Numbered from the stretch's first letter, positions 41,952-51,629 are shown. The stretch is DNA of 64,000 nt from Pseudothioclava arenosa (GCF_002358085.1 NZ_NTJD01000007.1:111582-175581); one strand, 5' to 3'. Numbers and translations: made by a program. The notes: generated from the sequence alone by a model not told the origin.

Positions 41952-41974
41952 TGGAGGCTAACCCGCGTCGGCGC

Positions 41975-42643
41975 TTACTGCAAGCCCGGCTTTGCCACGA
42001 ACAGGACCTGCCCGCGCGGCAACATTTTGTCTTGGCGCGTCACCGTCCAGCCGGTGGTGCGCGCCAGATGCAGCACATCCTCGGGCAAGAGGTGATAGGG
42101 CGGGCGGATGTCATGGGTGACGACGCCGTCGGGCTGGCGGTAGGCGCGCGCGGCGGCCTCGGCGTCGGGGGCAAGGAAAACTGTGAACAGAAACTGCTCC
42201 AGACGCGTGAAACGGTGCAGGTTGGTCAGGGCGCGGCGCAGATAGGCCATCGGCAGATGCGGAAACACCGCGAAGGCGATGGCATGGGTGATCGTGTCGG
42301 GCACGCCCGGAAACGCGAAGCGCGCGTCCTCGATCAGATGCGCCGGATCGAGCCGTGCGGGCTCGGACAGCTCGTTGCGGTGCCCCGCCAGCAACAGCGC
42401 GCGCGCCGCATCCGTCGCCCAGTAATGGCCGGGCTCCAGATAGGGCACCGCCTTGCAACCGAGCCGCAGCGACCCCGCGCCGATATCGAGCAGGTGATGC
42501 TCGGGGCGCAGACCTGCCTCGCGCAGGATCTCCATCTGCACCCGCCCGGTCTCGTCCCAGCGCCCGCCGACGATGTCGCGGTGCCGGCCCGCGGCAATCG
42601 CCTGATCGTAGAAACCGGCGGCTTCATAGGGATTCGAGGACAC
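41975..42643 (-). CDS. Class I SAM-dependent methyltransferase
   Basis: A 222-residue protein with a glycine-rich AdoMet motif HHLLDIGAGSLRLG, the acidic TDAA after the second strand, and THAIAFAVFPHLP in the motif III position. N-terminus SSNPYEAAGFYDQAIAAGRHRDIVGGRW resembles uncharacterised small-molecule methyltransferases. Acceptor unknown. It reads in the same direction as the acyl-CoA synthetase but upstream of its operator. Confidence 0.85.
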   Translation of the reverse strand: MSSNPYEAAGFYDQAIAAGRHRDIVGGRWDETGRVQMEILREAGLRPEHHLLDIGAGSLRLGCKAVPYLEPGHYWATDAARALLLAGHRNELSEPARLDPAHLIEDARFAFPGVPDTITHAIAFAVFPHLPMAYLRRALTNLHRFTRLEQFLFTVFLAPDAEAAARAYRQPDGVVTHDIRPPYHLLPEDVLHLARTTGWTVTRQDKMLPRGQVLFVAKPGLQ

Positions 42644-42712
42644 GCGAGGGGCTTTCGGCTAGGGAGGAACCGCGCCATTGCGCAGCCTTGCGCGCGCAAG
42701 TCAAGCGGTGCC

Positions 42713-42747
42713 GGGCGCGGGGGGGGGGGGCGTTGCACCCCGCGCCC
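42713..42747 (-). terminator. Hairpin after the decarboxylase gene, containing a G12 tract
   Basis: GGGCGCGGGG pairs with CCCCGCGCCC (10 bp). The loop holds the rest of a run of 12 G (42719-42730). It begins six bases after the decarboxylase stop codon. No T-tract follows on the minus strand, so it may slow rather than stop transcription. The G-run is prone to sequencing and replication slippage. Confidence 0.5.
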
Positions 42748-42753
42748 GCAGGC

Positions 42754-45048
42754 TCAGAGCGCCACGCAATCCGCGAAATGCATGATCTGCCCGTCGGGCC
42801 CGGCCTCTTGCACCAGCCCGTGGATGTCGGTTTCGAAGCCGGGGCATTCGCGGGCGAACTCGCGGTTGAAGCGCAGGTAATCGACGATCTTCGCGTTGAA
42901 CACCTCGCCCGGGATCAGGAGCGGAATGCCCGGCGGATAGGGGGTCACGAGGCTCGTGGTCACGCGCCCTTCCAGATCGTCGATCGAGACGCGCTCGGTC
43001 TTGCGTCGCGCGATATGCGAGAAGGCCTCGGAGGGCGTCATCGCCGGGAGGTGATCCGACAGGTAGATCTCGGTCGAGAGCCGCGCCACGTCGTATTTCG
43101 CGTAAAGCGTATGGACGTGCTGGCTCAGGTCCTTCAGGCCCATGCGCTCATAGCGCGGGTGCTTGGCCGAGAACTCGGGCATCACGCGCCACAGCGGCTG
43201 GTTCTTGTCGTAATCGTCCTTGAACTGCTGCAGCGCCGCCAGAAGCGTGTTCCAGCGGCCCTTGGTGATGCCGATCGTGAACATGATGAAGAAGCTGTAG
43301 AGCCCGGTCTTTTCCACCACGACCCCGTGCTCGGCGAGGTATTTCGAGACGATCGAGGCGGGGATGCCGGTCGCGTCGAAACGGCCCTCGATGTCGAGGC
43401 CGGGGGTGATGATCGTGGCCTTGATCGGGTCGAGCATGTTGAAGCCCGGCGCCATGTCGCCAAAGCCGTGCCAGCTTTCGCCGCCGCCGGTCTCGACGCC
43501 CTCGGCATTGGTCTTTTGCAGCACCCAGTCGCTGGCCTCGCCCATGCCGTCCTCGGTATGGTCGAAATCGGCCGGACCCCAGACCTGGAACCACCAGTCG
43601 TCTTGCCCGTATTCCTCTTCGACCTTGCGCATCGCGCGGCGGAAATCGAGCGCCTCGACGATGCTTTCCTCGACCAGCGCGGTGCCGCCCGGAGGCTCCA
43701 TCATCGCCGCCGCCACATCGCAGCTCGCGATGATCGAATATTGCGGGCTGGTCGAGGTGTGCATCAGGTAGCTCTCGTTGAAGAGGTGGCGGTCGAGCCG
43801 CACCTCCTGGCTGTCCTGCACCAGGACGTGGCTTGCCTGCGAGATCCCGGCCAGCAGCTTGTGCACCGATTGCGTGGCGTAGGTGATCGACTTGGCGGTG
43901 CGCCCGCGCTTGCGGCCCATTGCGTGGAACTGGCCGTAGAACGGGTGGAAGGCGGCATGGGGCAGCCAGGCCTCGTCGAAATGCAGGTTCTCGACCCAGC
44001 CATCGAGCATGCGCTTGATCACCTCGGTGTTGTAGAGCACGCCGTCATAGGTCGATTGCGTGAGCGTCATGATCCGGGGCTGCACCGTGTCGGCGTCGTA
44101 ATCCTTCAGGAGCGGGTTCGCGCGGATCTTGGCGCGGATCGCCTCGGGCTCGAATTCCGATCGCTGGATCGGCCCGATGATGCCCCAATGGTTGCGCGTG
44201 GGGCGCAGGAACACCGGGATCGCGCCGGTCATGATGATCGAATGCAGGATCGACTTGTGGCAGTTGCGGTCGACGACCACCACATCGCCCGGCGCGACCG
44301 TGTGATGCCAGACCATCTTGTTCGAGGTCGAGGTGCCGTTGGTCACGAAAAAGCAGTGATCGGCGTTGAAGATCCGCGCGGCATTGCGTTCCGACGCGCC
44401 GATCGCGCCGTTGTGGTCCAGCAGCTGGCCCAGTTCCTCGACCGCGTTGCAGACATCGGCGCGCAGCATGTTTTCGCCGTAGAACTGGTGATACATCTGC
44501 CCGATCGGGCTTTTCAGGAAGGCGACACCGCCCGAATGCCCCGGGCAGTGCCACGAATAGGACCCGTCCTCAGCGTAATCCAGAAGCGCCTTGAAGAAGG
44601 GCGGCTGGATGCCTTCGATATAGGCCTTGGCCTCGCGCAGGATGTGCTTGGCGACGAATTCCGGCGTGTCCTCGAACATGTGGATGAAGCCGTGCAGCTC
44701 GCGCAGGATGTCGTTGGGCAGGTGGCGCGAAGTCTTGGTCTCGCCATGCAGGAAGATCGGCACCTCGGCGTTTTTCCAGCGCACTTCCTCGATGAAGGTG
44801 CGCAGGTTCCTGACCGCCGGGTCCAGCTCGGGGCCGGCGCTGAATTCCTCGTCGTCGATCGAGAGCACGAAGGCGGAGGCGCGGCTTTGCTGCTGGGCGA
44901 ATTGCGACAGGTCGCCATAGCTGGTCACGCCCAGCACTTCGAAGCCTTCGGCCTCGATCGCCTGCGCCAGCGCCCGGATGCCGAGCCCCGAGGTGTTCTC
45001 GGAGCGGAAATCTTCGTCGATGATGACAATGGGGAAGCGGAATTTCAT
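42754..45048 (-). CDS. Orn/Lys/Arg decarboxylase, class I (PLP-dependent)
   Basis: A 764-residue fold-type I decarboxylase of the AdiA/LdcC/SpeC family: an N-terminal response-regulator-like wing domain (FPIVIIDEDFRSENTSGLG), HCPGHSGGVAFLKSPIG, FFVTNGTSTSNKMV, HFDEAWLPHAAFHPFYG, and the PLP Lys in ATQSVHKLLAGISQAS. I chose the ATG at 45048 because GAGGA lies 7 bases upstream; an ATG at 45075 is possible. Which basic amino acid is used is not certain; arginine is favoured in related annotations. Products would be agmatine, cadaverine or putrescine. It stands alone on the minus strand. Confidence 0.92.
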   Translation of the reverse strand: MKFRFPIVIIDEDFRSENTSGLGIRALAQAIEAEGFEVLGVTSYGDLSQFAQQQSRASAFVLSIDDEEFSAGPELDPAVRNLRTFIEEVRWKNAEVPIFLHGETKTSRHLPNDILRELHGFIHMFEDTPEFVAKHILREAKAYIEGIQPPFFKALLDYAEDGSYSWHCPGHSGGVAFLKSPIGQMYHQFYGENMLRADVCNAVEELGQLLDHNGAIGASERNAARIFNADHCFFVTNGTSTSNKMVWHHTVAPGDVVVVDRNCHKSILHSIIMTGAIPVFLRPTRNHWGIIGPIQRSEFEPEAIRAKIRANPLLKDYDADTVQPRIMTLTQSTYDGVLYNTEVIKRMLDGWVENLHFDEAWLPHAAFHPFYGQFHAMGRKRGRTAKSITYATQSVHKLLAGISQASHVLVQDSQEVRLDRHLFNESYLMHTSTSPQYSIIASCDVAAAMMEPPGGTALVEESIVEALDFRRAMRKVEEEYGQDDWWFQVWGPADFDHTEDGMGEASDWVLQKTNAEGVETGGGESWHGFGDMAPGFNMLDPIKATIITPGLDIEGRFDATGIPASIVSKYLAEHGVVVEKTGLYSFFIMFTIGITKGRWNTLLAALQQFKDDYDKNQPLWRVMPEFSAKHPRYERMGLKDLSQHVHTLYAKYDVARLSTEIYLSDHLPAMTPSEAFSHIARRKTERVSIDDLEGRVTTSLVTPYPPGIPLLIPGEVFNAKIVDYLRFNREFARECPGFETDIHGLVQEAGPDGQIMHFADCVAL

Positions 45049-45199
45049 CGGGCGGTCCTCGTCGATCCGGGCCATGGAACTCCGTTCATGTTGCCTGTGG
45101 GGCGCTACGTCAAGGTTGTGCCGCAGGTGCGGGATCAAACTCGCGTGCTTGGCGCAAGCGCGCATCACTTTGGCGAAAATTCCGCCCGGGCGGGGGGGC

Positions 45200-45240
45200 A
45201 AAAAGGCGCCGGGCCCGGATCCGCGCAGAGATCCGGGCCC
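45200..45240 (-). terminator. Rho-independent terminator of the cydABX operon
   Basis: On the minus strand the arm at 45240-45230 pairs with the arm at 45221-45211 over 11 bp (GGGCCCGGATC type), followed by GGCGCC and TTTTT at 45204-45200. It lies 26 bases after the cydX stop. Confidence 0.82.
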
Positions 45241-45266
45241 GACTGGACAAGGCAAGGGACTGCCCG

Positions 45267-45404
45267 TCAGTGTTTATGCTCTCCCATCGGGCAATTGCCC
45301 TGATCCGAGAGGCAGGCGTCGGTGCGCAGCTCAAGCCACATGGCGTTCAGCACGGCAAACAGCGCCGCGAGCGGAAGGCCGAGAACCCAGGCGAAATACC
45401 ACAT
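45267..45404 (-). CDS. cydX: Cytochrome bd-I oxidase small subunit CydX
   Basis: A 45-residue protein starting MWYFAWVLGLPLAALF at the ATG 45404, with GGAG nine bases upstream. The single hydrophobic helix followed by LNAMWLEL is the CydX/YbgT pattern. The C-terminal tail carries two Cys and a His. It begins 12 bases after the cydB stop codon. CydX stabilises the haem site of CydAB in other bacteria. Confidence 0.92.
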   Translation of the reverse strand: MWYFAWVLGLPLAALFAVLNAMWLELRTDACLSDQGNCPMGEHKH

Positions 45405-45416
45405 CCGTTTTCTCCT

Positions 45417-46577
45417 TCAGTAGACCGTGTCGGTGTTTTCGGTGACGTCCGCTTCGGTGACCTTGCCCCAGAGCACCTTGTAGACCCAGGCGGTGTAGGC
45501 AAGGATCAGCGGCATGAAGATCACCGTGACCACCAGCATGACGAACAGCGTCTGGTGTGAGCTCGAGGCATCCCAGACCGTCAGCGAGCTGTTCGGATCG
45601 CTGTTCGAGGGCAGGATGAACGGGAACATGGTCAGCCCGACCGAGGCGATGATGCCGGTGATGCCCAGCTTCGACCAGAGCAGCGTCGAGACTTCACGCC
45701 CCGCCCGCAGCCCGAGGATCGCCATCGCCGTGCCGACAAAGCCCATCACCGGTGCCACCGCGATCCAGGGCCGCGCGGCATAGGCCGCAAGCCAGCTGCC
45801 GCTGCGGGTGACCTCGGAATAAAGCGGGTTCGAGGGACCGTTCGGAACCACTTCGCCGAGCGAGAAGCCCTGCACCCCGAACGCGAGCCAGAGCCCGGCC
45901 AGCGCATAGCCCGCCAGCGCCACCAGCCCCGCGACGGTGCCGATGCGACGTGCGCGCTCAGCCACCACACCCTCGGCCTTGAGGCTCAGCCAGGCCGCGC
46001 CATGCATCAGCAGCATCGAGAGCGACACCACCCCAGCCAGCAGCGCGAAGGGACGCAGCAGCCCGAGGAACTTGGTCAGCACATTGCCTTCGTAGATCGA
46101 CAGCAGGTCGTCGGTCAGGTGGAAGGGCACGCCCAGAAGCACGTTGCCCACCGCCACGCCGAACAGCAGCGCCGGCACCGCGCCCGAGATGAACAGCGCC
46201 CAGTCCCAGCTGCGCCGCCAGACAAGGCCCTGCCGCTTGGAGCGGTATTTGAACGCCACCGGGCGCAGGATGAAGGCGGCGAGCACGGTGAACATCGCGA
46301 GGTAGAAGCCCGAGAAGCTCACCGCGTAAAGCGGCGGCCAGGCGGCGAAGATCGCGCCACCGCCCAGGATAAACCACACCTGGTTGCCTTCCCAGACCGG
46401 GCCGACGGTGTTGATCACCACGCGACGTTCGACATCGGTCTTGCCGACGAAGGGCAGGAGCGCGCCCACCCCCATGTCGAAGCCGTCGGTCAGGGCAAAG
46501 CCGATCAACAGCACCCCCAACAGCACCCACCAGATCACGCGCAAGACGTCGAGGTCGATCAATTCATACAGAACCAT
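45417..46577 (-). CDS. cydB: Cytochrome bd-I ubiquinol oxidase subunit II
   Basis: A 386-residue, eight- to nine-span membrane subunit: DVLRVIWWVLLGVLLIGFALTDGFDMGVG at the N-terminus, NTVGPVWEGNQVWFILGGGAIFAAWP, FKYRSKRQ, and a C-terminal FILPSNSDPNSSLTVWDASSS. It partners CydA in the high-affinity, proton-motive quinol oxidase used at low oxygen. It lies 5 bases downstream of cydA. Confidence 0.97.
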   Translation of the reverse strand: MVLYELIDLDVLRVIWWVLLGVLLIGFALTDGFDMGVGALLPFVGKTDVERRVVINTVGPVWEGNQVWFILGGGAIFAAWPPLYAVSFSGFYLAMFTVLAAFILRPVAFKYRSKRQGLVWRRSWDWALFISGAVPALLFGVAVGNVLLGVPFHLTDDLLSIYEGNVLTKFLGLLRPFALLAGVVSLSMLLMHGAAWLSLKAEGVVAERARRIGTVAGLVALAGYALAGLWLAFGVQGFSLGEVVPNGPSNPLYSEVTRSGSWLAAYAARPWIAVAPVMGFVGTAMAILGLRAGREVSTLLWSKLGITGIIASVGLTMFPFILPSNSDPNSSLTVWDASSSHQTLFVMLVVTVIFMPLILAYTAWVYKVLWGKVTEADVTENTDTVY

Positions 46578-46582
46578 GTCAC

Positions 46583-48181
46583 TTACTCCGCCGGAATTGC
46601 GTTGGTTTGGCCGCGCAGACGGGCCTCATGGGCTGCCTGCCAGGCCTCGGTTTCGGCCACGTCCTGGAACGGGCCCTTGCGGATGTATTTCACCATCAGC
46701 CCCATCTCGATCACGAAGAGAACCGAGTAGAAGGTGACGAAGCCGCCGAGCGTAATCAGCAGATCCGCGACCGAGAGCGACGAGGCCGAAAGCGCTGTCG
46801 GCAAGACGCCGTCCACCGTCCAGGGCTGGCGCCCGAACTCGGCCACGAACCAGCCCAGTTCTGCCGCAAGCCAGGGCGTCGGGATGATCGCCACGCCCAG
46901 ATACAGCGCCCAACGCGGGAAGTTCATCTGACGGAACGAGGCGCGCCAGAAGAAATAGCCCATCACCGCGATGAAGCTGAAGCCAAGGGCCACCATCAGC
47001 CGGAACGCCCAGAACAGCGGCGCCACGCCCGGCACGGTGTCATCGGCGGCCTGCAGGATCTGCGCCTCGGTCGCCTCGCGCGGGTCGTCGACATAACGCT
47101 TGAGCAAGAGCGCATAGCCGAGGTTCTCGGAATGCGCCTCGAAGGTGTCGCGCACCGCTTGCGGGGTCGCGCCCCGGGTCTCGCGGATCTGCATCAGCGC
47201 GTCATAGGCAATCAGCCCATCGCGGATCTTTTCCTCCGAGACCTTCACCAGATCGTTGATGCCGGGGATTTCCGTGTCGAGCGAGCGCGTGCCGATCAGC
47301 CCCATCACCCAGGGGATTTCCACGGCGTAATGGGTCTCGCGGGCCTCCTGATCGGGGAAGCCGACGGCGGTGAAGGGCGCGGGGGCGGGGTGGGTTTCCC
47401 ACATCGCCTCGATCGCGGCGAGCTTCATCTTTTGCGTGTGGCTCGCCGAATAGCCAGACTCGTCACCCAGCACCACGACCGAGAGCGCCGCCGCCAGGCC
47501 GAAGGCCGAGGCCACCGCGATCGAGCGCCGTGCCAGCTCCTTGTGGCGGTCCTTCAGCAGGTAGAGCGCCGAGACGCCCAGCACGAAGACCGAGGCCGTG
47601 ACATAGCCCGCCGAGACGGTATGGACGAATTTCGCCTGTGCCACCTCGTTGAACATCACGTCGAAGAACGAGGTCATCTCCATCCGCATCGTGTCGGGGT
47701 TGAAGACCGCGCCGACCGGGTTCTGCATCCAGCCATTGGCGATCAGGATCCAGAGCGCCGAGAAGTTCGAGCCGATCGCGACCAGCCAGGTCACCACCGC
47801 GTGCTGCACCCGGCTGAGCTTGTCCCAGCCAAAGAACATCAGTCCGACAAAGGTCGCCTCGAGGAAGAAGGCCATCAGGCCCTCGATCGCCAGGGGCGCG
47901 CCAAAGATGTCGCCGACATAATGGCTGTAATAGCTCCAGTTCATGCCGAACTGGAATTCCATCGTGATGCCCGTCGCCACGCCCAGCACGAAGTTGATGC
48001 CGAACAGCGTGGCCCAGAATTTCGTGATCTGCCGCCAGATGGGGCGGTTCGTCATCACATAGACCGTCTCCATGATCGCCACGAGGATCGACAGACCCAG
48101 CGTGAGCGGCACGAAGAGGAAGTGATACATGGCTGTCATCGCGAACTGAAGGCGCGACAGCTCGACCAATCCGATCTCCAT
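46583..48181 (-). CDS. cydA: Cytochrome bd-I ubiquinol oxidase subunit I
   Basis: The haem-bearing subunit, 532 residues. Visible ligands and motifs: His20 in AMYHFLFVPLTLG (haem b595 ligand region), His in KFVHTVSAGYV (b558), and GWFVAEFGRQPW, the conserved periplasmic GRQPW motif. The hydrophilic Q-loop is of the long type, as in E. coli CydA. Oxidises ubiquinol and reduces oxygen without proton pumping. The promoter region carries an FNR box and a second element (see 48214-48274). Confidence 0.97.
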   Translation of the reverse strand: MEIGLVELSRLQFAMTAMYHFLFVPLTLGLSILVAIMETVYVMTNRPIWRQITKFWATLFGINFVLGVATGITMEFQFGMNWSYYSHYVGDIFGAPLAIEGLMAFFLEATFVGLMFFGWDKLSRVQHAVVTWLVAIGSNFSALWILIANGWMQNPVGAVFNPDTMRMEMTSFFDVMFNEVAQAKFVHTVSAGYVTASVFVLGVSALYLLKDRHKELARRSIAVASAFGLAAALSVVVLGDESGYSASHTQKMKLAAIEAMWETHPAPAPFTAVGFPDQEARETHYAVEIPWVMGLIGTRSLDTEIPGINDLVKVSEEKIRDGLIAYDALMQIRETRGATPQAVRDTFEAHSENLGYALLLKRYVDDPREATEAQILQAADDTVPGVAPLFWAFRLMVALGFSFIAVMGYFFWRASFRQMNFPRWALYLGVAIIPTPWLAAELGWFVAEFGRQPWTVDGVLPTALSASSLSVADLLITLGGFVTFYSVLFVIEMGLMVKYIRKGPFQDVAETEAWQAAHEARLRGQTNAIPAE

Positions 48182-48213
48182 GAGTAGTCTCCTGATGAAT
48201 CATAACTCGCGTT

Positions 48214-48274
48214 TCAGATGCGAATTTAGAGGAGTTATAACGTGTATCCCGGATGCAGATTTGATCTGCATCAA
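48214..48274 (-). promoter_or_regulatory. cydA promoter region: FNR box, -10 box and Rrf2-type candidate operator
   Basis: TTGAT-CTGC-ATCAA (48261-48274) is a perfect FNR/FnrL box. A minus-strand -10 box TATAAC lies at 48239-48234, which puts the FNR centre close to -41.5 from the expected start near 48226, the class II activator position. TCAGATGCGAATTTAG (48214-48229, plus-strand reading) overlaps the predicted start and is shared with the cydD promoter. Confidence 0.8.
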
Positions 48275-48312
48275 AAAGAAGCATTATGGATACATATTAT
48301 TTCCGCATCCCG

Positions 48313-49968
48313 CTATGCGGGGGAATGCCGCAGCTGCAGCATGCGCGTGGCCACATCGCGCTCGACCTTGCGATGGGCGGCAATCAGGATCGCCGCCTCG
48401 GGCAGGGCGGCGCGCATTCCCGCGAGAACGCGCGCGGCGGTGTCCGCGTCGAGCCCTTCTGTCGGTTCATCCAAGAGCAGCACGGCAGGGCGACGGAGGA
48501 GCGCGCGCGCCAGCGCGAGGCGCCGTGCTTGCCCGCCCGAAAGCCCCGCGCCGCGCGGGCCCAGCCGGGCCTCCAACCCGCCGCGCGCCCGGATCGTATC
48601 GGCAAGGCAGGTCGCTTCCAGCGCCTGCCACAGCTCGGTCTCGCTGGCCTCGGGCGCGGCAAGGCGCAGGTTTTCGGCGATGGTTCCGGCGATCAGCGCA
48701 TGGCGCTGCGGCACCATGACCAGCGTGTGGTGCAACGTCTCTGGGGCGAGCGTCGCGACATCGGTGCCGCCCAACGTCACGCGCCCGCTCGAAGGCGTCA
48801 GAGCACCGGCGGCCATCAGAAGAACCGTGCTTTTGCCAAGGCCGCTCGCGCCGGTCAGGGCCACGGTTTTGCCCGGCGCAATGGTGGCGCTGAGCGGGGC
48901 AAAGAGCGAAGGTGCACCGGGGCGCGGCGCGTAACCAAGTGCCTCAAGATGGAGCGCCGGGCGCGGTTCCAGCTGCGTCGTCGAGCGGGCGGCGGCGGGC
49001 AGGGCCAGCGCGGGTTCGACCCGGCGCGCGGCCTGCGCCATGCGGCCGATCTCGGTCAGGGCGCGGCGGATCGGTGCGATGGCCTCGGCCAGCGCAAGCG
49101 CCACGAAAACGCTAATTGCGGCGGCAGCGGGGGTGATCTGTCCGGCTTCGGCCAACCGGGCGCCCAGGCCCAGAGCGCCCGCCGTCACCCCGCCTCCGAT
49201 CAGATCGAGCGCAAAGCCGGTGCGCCGCTCGATCCTGTCGAGCCGGGTTCGGGCCGCACCATGCCGGGCGCCAGCTTCAAGGGTGCGGCTGCGCGCCGCC
49301 GGGATCTGGCCATAAACGGTGAGGTCTTCGCGCGCGGTGATCATCTCGACCAGCCGGTTGCGGGTGGCCTGCAGCGCGGCCTCGGCCTCGCGCGAGGGGC
49401 GCCGCGCGCGGTGCTGCCCGGCCAGAAACACGAGGTTCGGCCCCAGCAGGTAGCCCGCGCCAACCCACGCCCCGACCAGCGGATGCACGAGCCAGCCGAC
49501 CAGCGCTGCCGCCAGCACGATCACCGCCGCCCCGGCAAGCCCCGGCAGCACCAGCCGCAACAGCGCGCCATCAAGCGCATCGACATCCGCCGTCACCCGG
49601 TTCAGCACCGAAGCCGCGCGCAGCCGCTCGGTCGCGCGATAGGGCTGCGCGAGGAGCCCGCGCAACAGCCGCAGCCGCAGCGCCCCCAGCGCGCGCAGCA
49701 CCGCGTCATGGGTGGTCAGGCGCTCGCCGTAGCGCGCGGCGGTGCGCCCCAGCGCCAGAAAGCGCACCATCGCGGACGGCGCGAAAAAGTTGAACAGCGT
49801 GCCAAGCCCCGCCATGCCCGCCGCCGCCGAGGCGGTGATGAACCAGCCCGAGAGGCCCAGCAGCGCCGCGCCCATCGCCAGCACCACGATCGACAGCAAC
49901 AGCCCGATCGCGATTGCGCGGCGGTCAGCGCGGATCAACAGGCGGATGATGCGCAAGAGCGGTTTCAT
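48313..49968 (-). CDS. cydC: Thiol/haem-related ABC exporter CydC
   Basis: Half of the heterodimeric CydDC exporter needed for cytochrome bd assembly. The 551-residue protein has six N-terminal spans (LLLSIVVLAMGAALLGLSGWFI), a conserved GERLTTHDAVLRALGALRLRL loop, Walker A LTGASGLGKSTVLL, signature GAGLSGGQARRLALARALL, and Walker B PAVLLLDEPTEGLD. It starts inside the cydD stop codon (ATGA). The cydA promoter lies beyond its 3' end. Confidence 0.94.
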   Translation of the reverse strand: MKPLLRIIRLLIRADRRAIAIGLLLSIVVLAMGAALLGLSGWFITASAAAGMAGLGTLFNFFAPSAMVRFLALGRTAARYGERLTTHDAVLRALGALRLRLLRGLLAQPYRATERLRAASVLNRVTADVDALDGALLRLVLPGLAGAAVIVLAAALVGWLVHPLVGAWVGAGYLLGPNLVFLAGQHRARRPSREAEAALQATRNRLVEMITAREDLTVYGQIPAARSRTLEAGARHGAARTRLDRIERRTGFALDLIGGGVTAGALGLGARLAEAGQITPAAAAISVFVALALAEAIAPIRRALTEIGRMAQAARRVEPALALPAAARSTTQLEPRPALHLEALGYAPRPGAPSLFAPLSATIAPGKTVALTGASGLGKSTVLLMAAGALTPSSGRVTLGGTDVATLAPETLHHTLVMVPQRHALIAGTIAENLRLAAPEASETELWQALEATCLADTIRARGGLEARLGPRGAGLSGGQARRLALARALLRRPAVLLLDEPTEGLDADTAARVLAGMRAALPEAAILIAAHRKVERDVATRMLQLRHSPA

Positions 49969-51611
49969 GGCGTGGCCTCCTCGGGGCCGAGCGCGATCAC
50001 CTGATCCACCCGCGCGATCAGCGCCGGATCATGCGTGGCGAGGATCAGCGTGCCGCCCGCCGCGGCGAAGTCCAGAAGTCCCGCAGTGACCGCCGCGGCG
50101 GTGTCGGGGTCAAGGTCGGCGGTGGGCTCGTCGGCCAGCAACACGCGCTGGCCCGCCGCCAGCGCCCGCGCCAGCGTCACCCGCCGCGCCTCGCCGCCCG
50201 AAAGCCCCGCGCCGCGCTCGCCCAGAACCGTGTTCAGCCCCTTGGGCAGGGCCGCGATCACCGGGCCAAGCTGTGCCTGATCCAGCACGGTTTCGGGCAG
50301 CGGGCGGCCAAAGCCGATGTTCTGGCGCAGCGAGCGATCAAGGAAATGCGGCGCCTGCGGCATCCAGCCGAGCCCCGCGCGCCAGTCGGGCAGGTGGGCT
50401 TCGCTCAGCGCGGTCGCCCCGACGTGCAGTGTGCCTTCGGCGGGCAGGTCCAGCCCGGCCAAAAGGCGCAGCAACGTCGTCTTGCCCGCGCCGCTCGGGC
50501 CGGTGATCGCGATGCGCGCGCCGGGGGCGATCACCGCGTCCGGGTAGCGGATCAGAACCCCGCCGCGCCGCGCCACAAGCCCCCGCCAGGCGATCGGCCC
50601 GGCCGGGGGCTGGCCGGTGGCAGGAAGGTCATGGCCGGGCAGGCCGGGGCGGTCTTCGGCCTCGTAATCGGCCAGTTCCGCCAGCACCGCCTCGGCGCCC
50701 GCCTTGTCATGCCAGGCCGCCGCCAGATCGCGCAACGGCTGAAAGAACTCCGGCGCGAGCAGCAAGAGGAACATCCCGCCAAAGGGCGAGAGTGGCGTGC
50801 CCCAAGTGCCCCAGCCGACCTCGCCGAGCAGCGCGAAGCCGACCCAGACCGCGACCATCGCCACGCCGAGTGCCGAGAACAGTTCCAGCACGGTCGAGGA
50901 CAGGAAGGCGATGCGCAACACCGCCATGGTGCGGTGGCGCAGGCTTTCCGAGGCGGCGTGAAACCCTTCGATCGCGGCGGGCCCGGCGCCGATCAGGCGC
51001 AGGTCGGACAGCGCCGCGAGGCGGTCGATCAGCAGGTCCGAGAGCTGGCCGATCTCGACCATCTGGCGGGCGCTGGCCTCTTTCGCGGCCCAGCCCACCA
51101 GCGCCATGAACAGCGGGATCAGCGGCCCGGCCAGCAGCAAGACCACCGCCACCGCCCAGCCATACCAGAGCGCAATCGCAAGGATGACGAGCGGCATCAC
51201 CATCGAGCGCAACCGCGCCGGACGGTAGCGCAGCAGATAGGGGCGCAGGGCCTCTAGCTTGTCGGTGGCAAGCGCGGCCAGAGCGCCCGCATTGCCCAGC
51301 GACGACGAAGACGCCGCGTGGGATTCCGTTTGCACGATCTGGTGGCGCGCGGTGGCGATCACCGCTTCGGCAGCACGTGCCAACTTGCGTTGGGCGGCGG
51401 CCTCAAGCCCCGCGCGCAGGGCGGCCAGCGTAAAGAACCCTGCCGCCGCGATCAAGGGCGAGATCGTGGGCGCGCCGCTCAGCAGCCCGGCAAAGACCGC
51501 CGCGATCAGCGCTGCCTGCGCCGGCCAGACCAACGCCGCCGTCAGCGACAGAAGCGCGCCGGTCCGGGAAGGGGCTGTCAGGTGGCCCTGCGGGGTGCTG
51601 GCTCTGGCCAT
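49965..51611 (-). CDS. cydD: Thiol/haem-related ABC exporter CydD
   Basis: Partner of CydC. From the ATG 51611 (MARASTPQGHL; a GTG at 51626 is the alternative), 548 residues: six spans, ESHAASSSSLGNAGALAAL loop, Walker A ITGPSGAGKTTLLRLLAG, signature GAGLSGGEARRVTLARALA, and Walker B RVLLADEPTADLD. The CydDC exporter sends cysteine and glutathione to the periplasm in E. coli and is required for bd oxidase maturation. Promoter elements are at 51630-51679. Confidence 0.94.
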   Translation of the reverse strand: MARASTPQGHLTAPSRTGALLSLTAALVWPAQAALIAAVFAGLLSGAPTISPLIAAAGFFTLAALRAGLEAAAQRKLARAAEAVIATARHQIVQTESHAASSSSLGNAGALAALATDKLEALRPYLLRYRPARLRSMVMPLVILAIALWYGWAVAVVLLLAGPLIPLFMALVGWAAKEASARQMVEIGQLSDLLIDRLAALSDLRLIGAGPAAIEGFHAASESLRHRTMAVLRIAFLSSTVLELFSALGVAMVAVWVGFALLGEVGWGTWGTPLSPFGGMFLLLLAPEFFQPLRDLAAAWHDKAGAEAVLAELADYEAEDRPGLPGHDLPATGQPPAGPIAWRGLVARRGGVLIRYPDAVIAPGARIAITGPSGAGKTTLLRLLAGLDLPAEGTLHVGATALSEAHLPDWRAGLGWMPQAPHFLDRSLRQNIGFGRPLPETVLDQAQLGPVIAALPKGLNTVLGERGAGLSGGEARRVTLARALAAGQRVLLADEPTADLDPDTAAAVTAGLLDFAAAGGTLILATHDPALIARVDQVIALGPEEATP

Positions 51612-51629
51612 GATCCGATTTTCCACATA

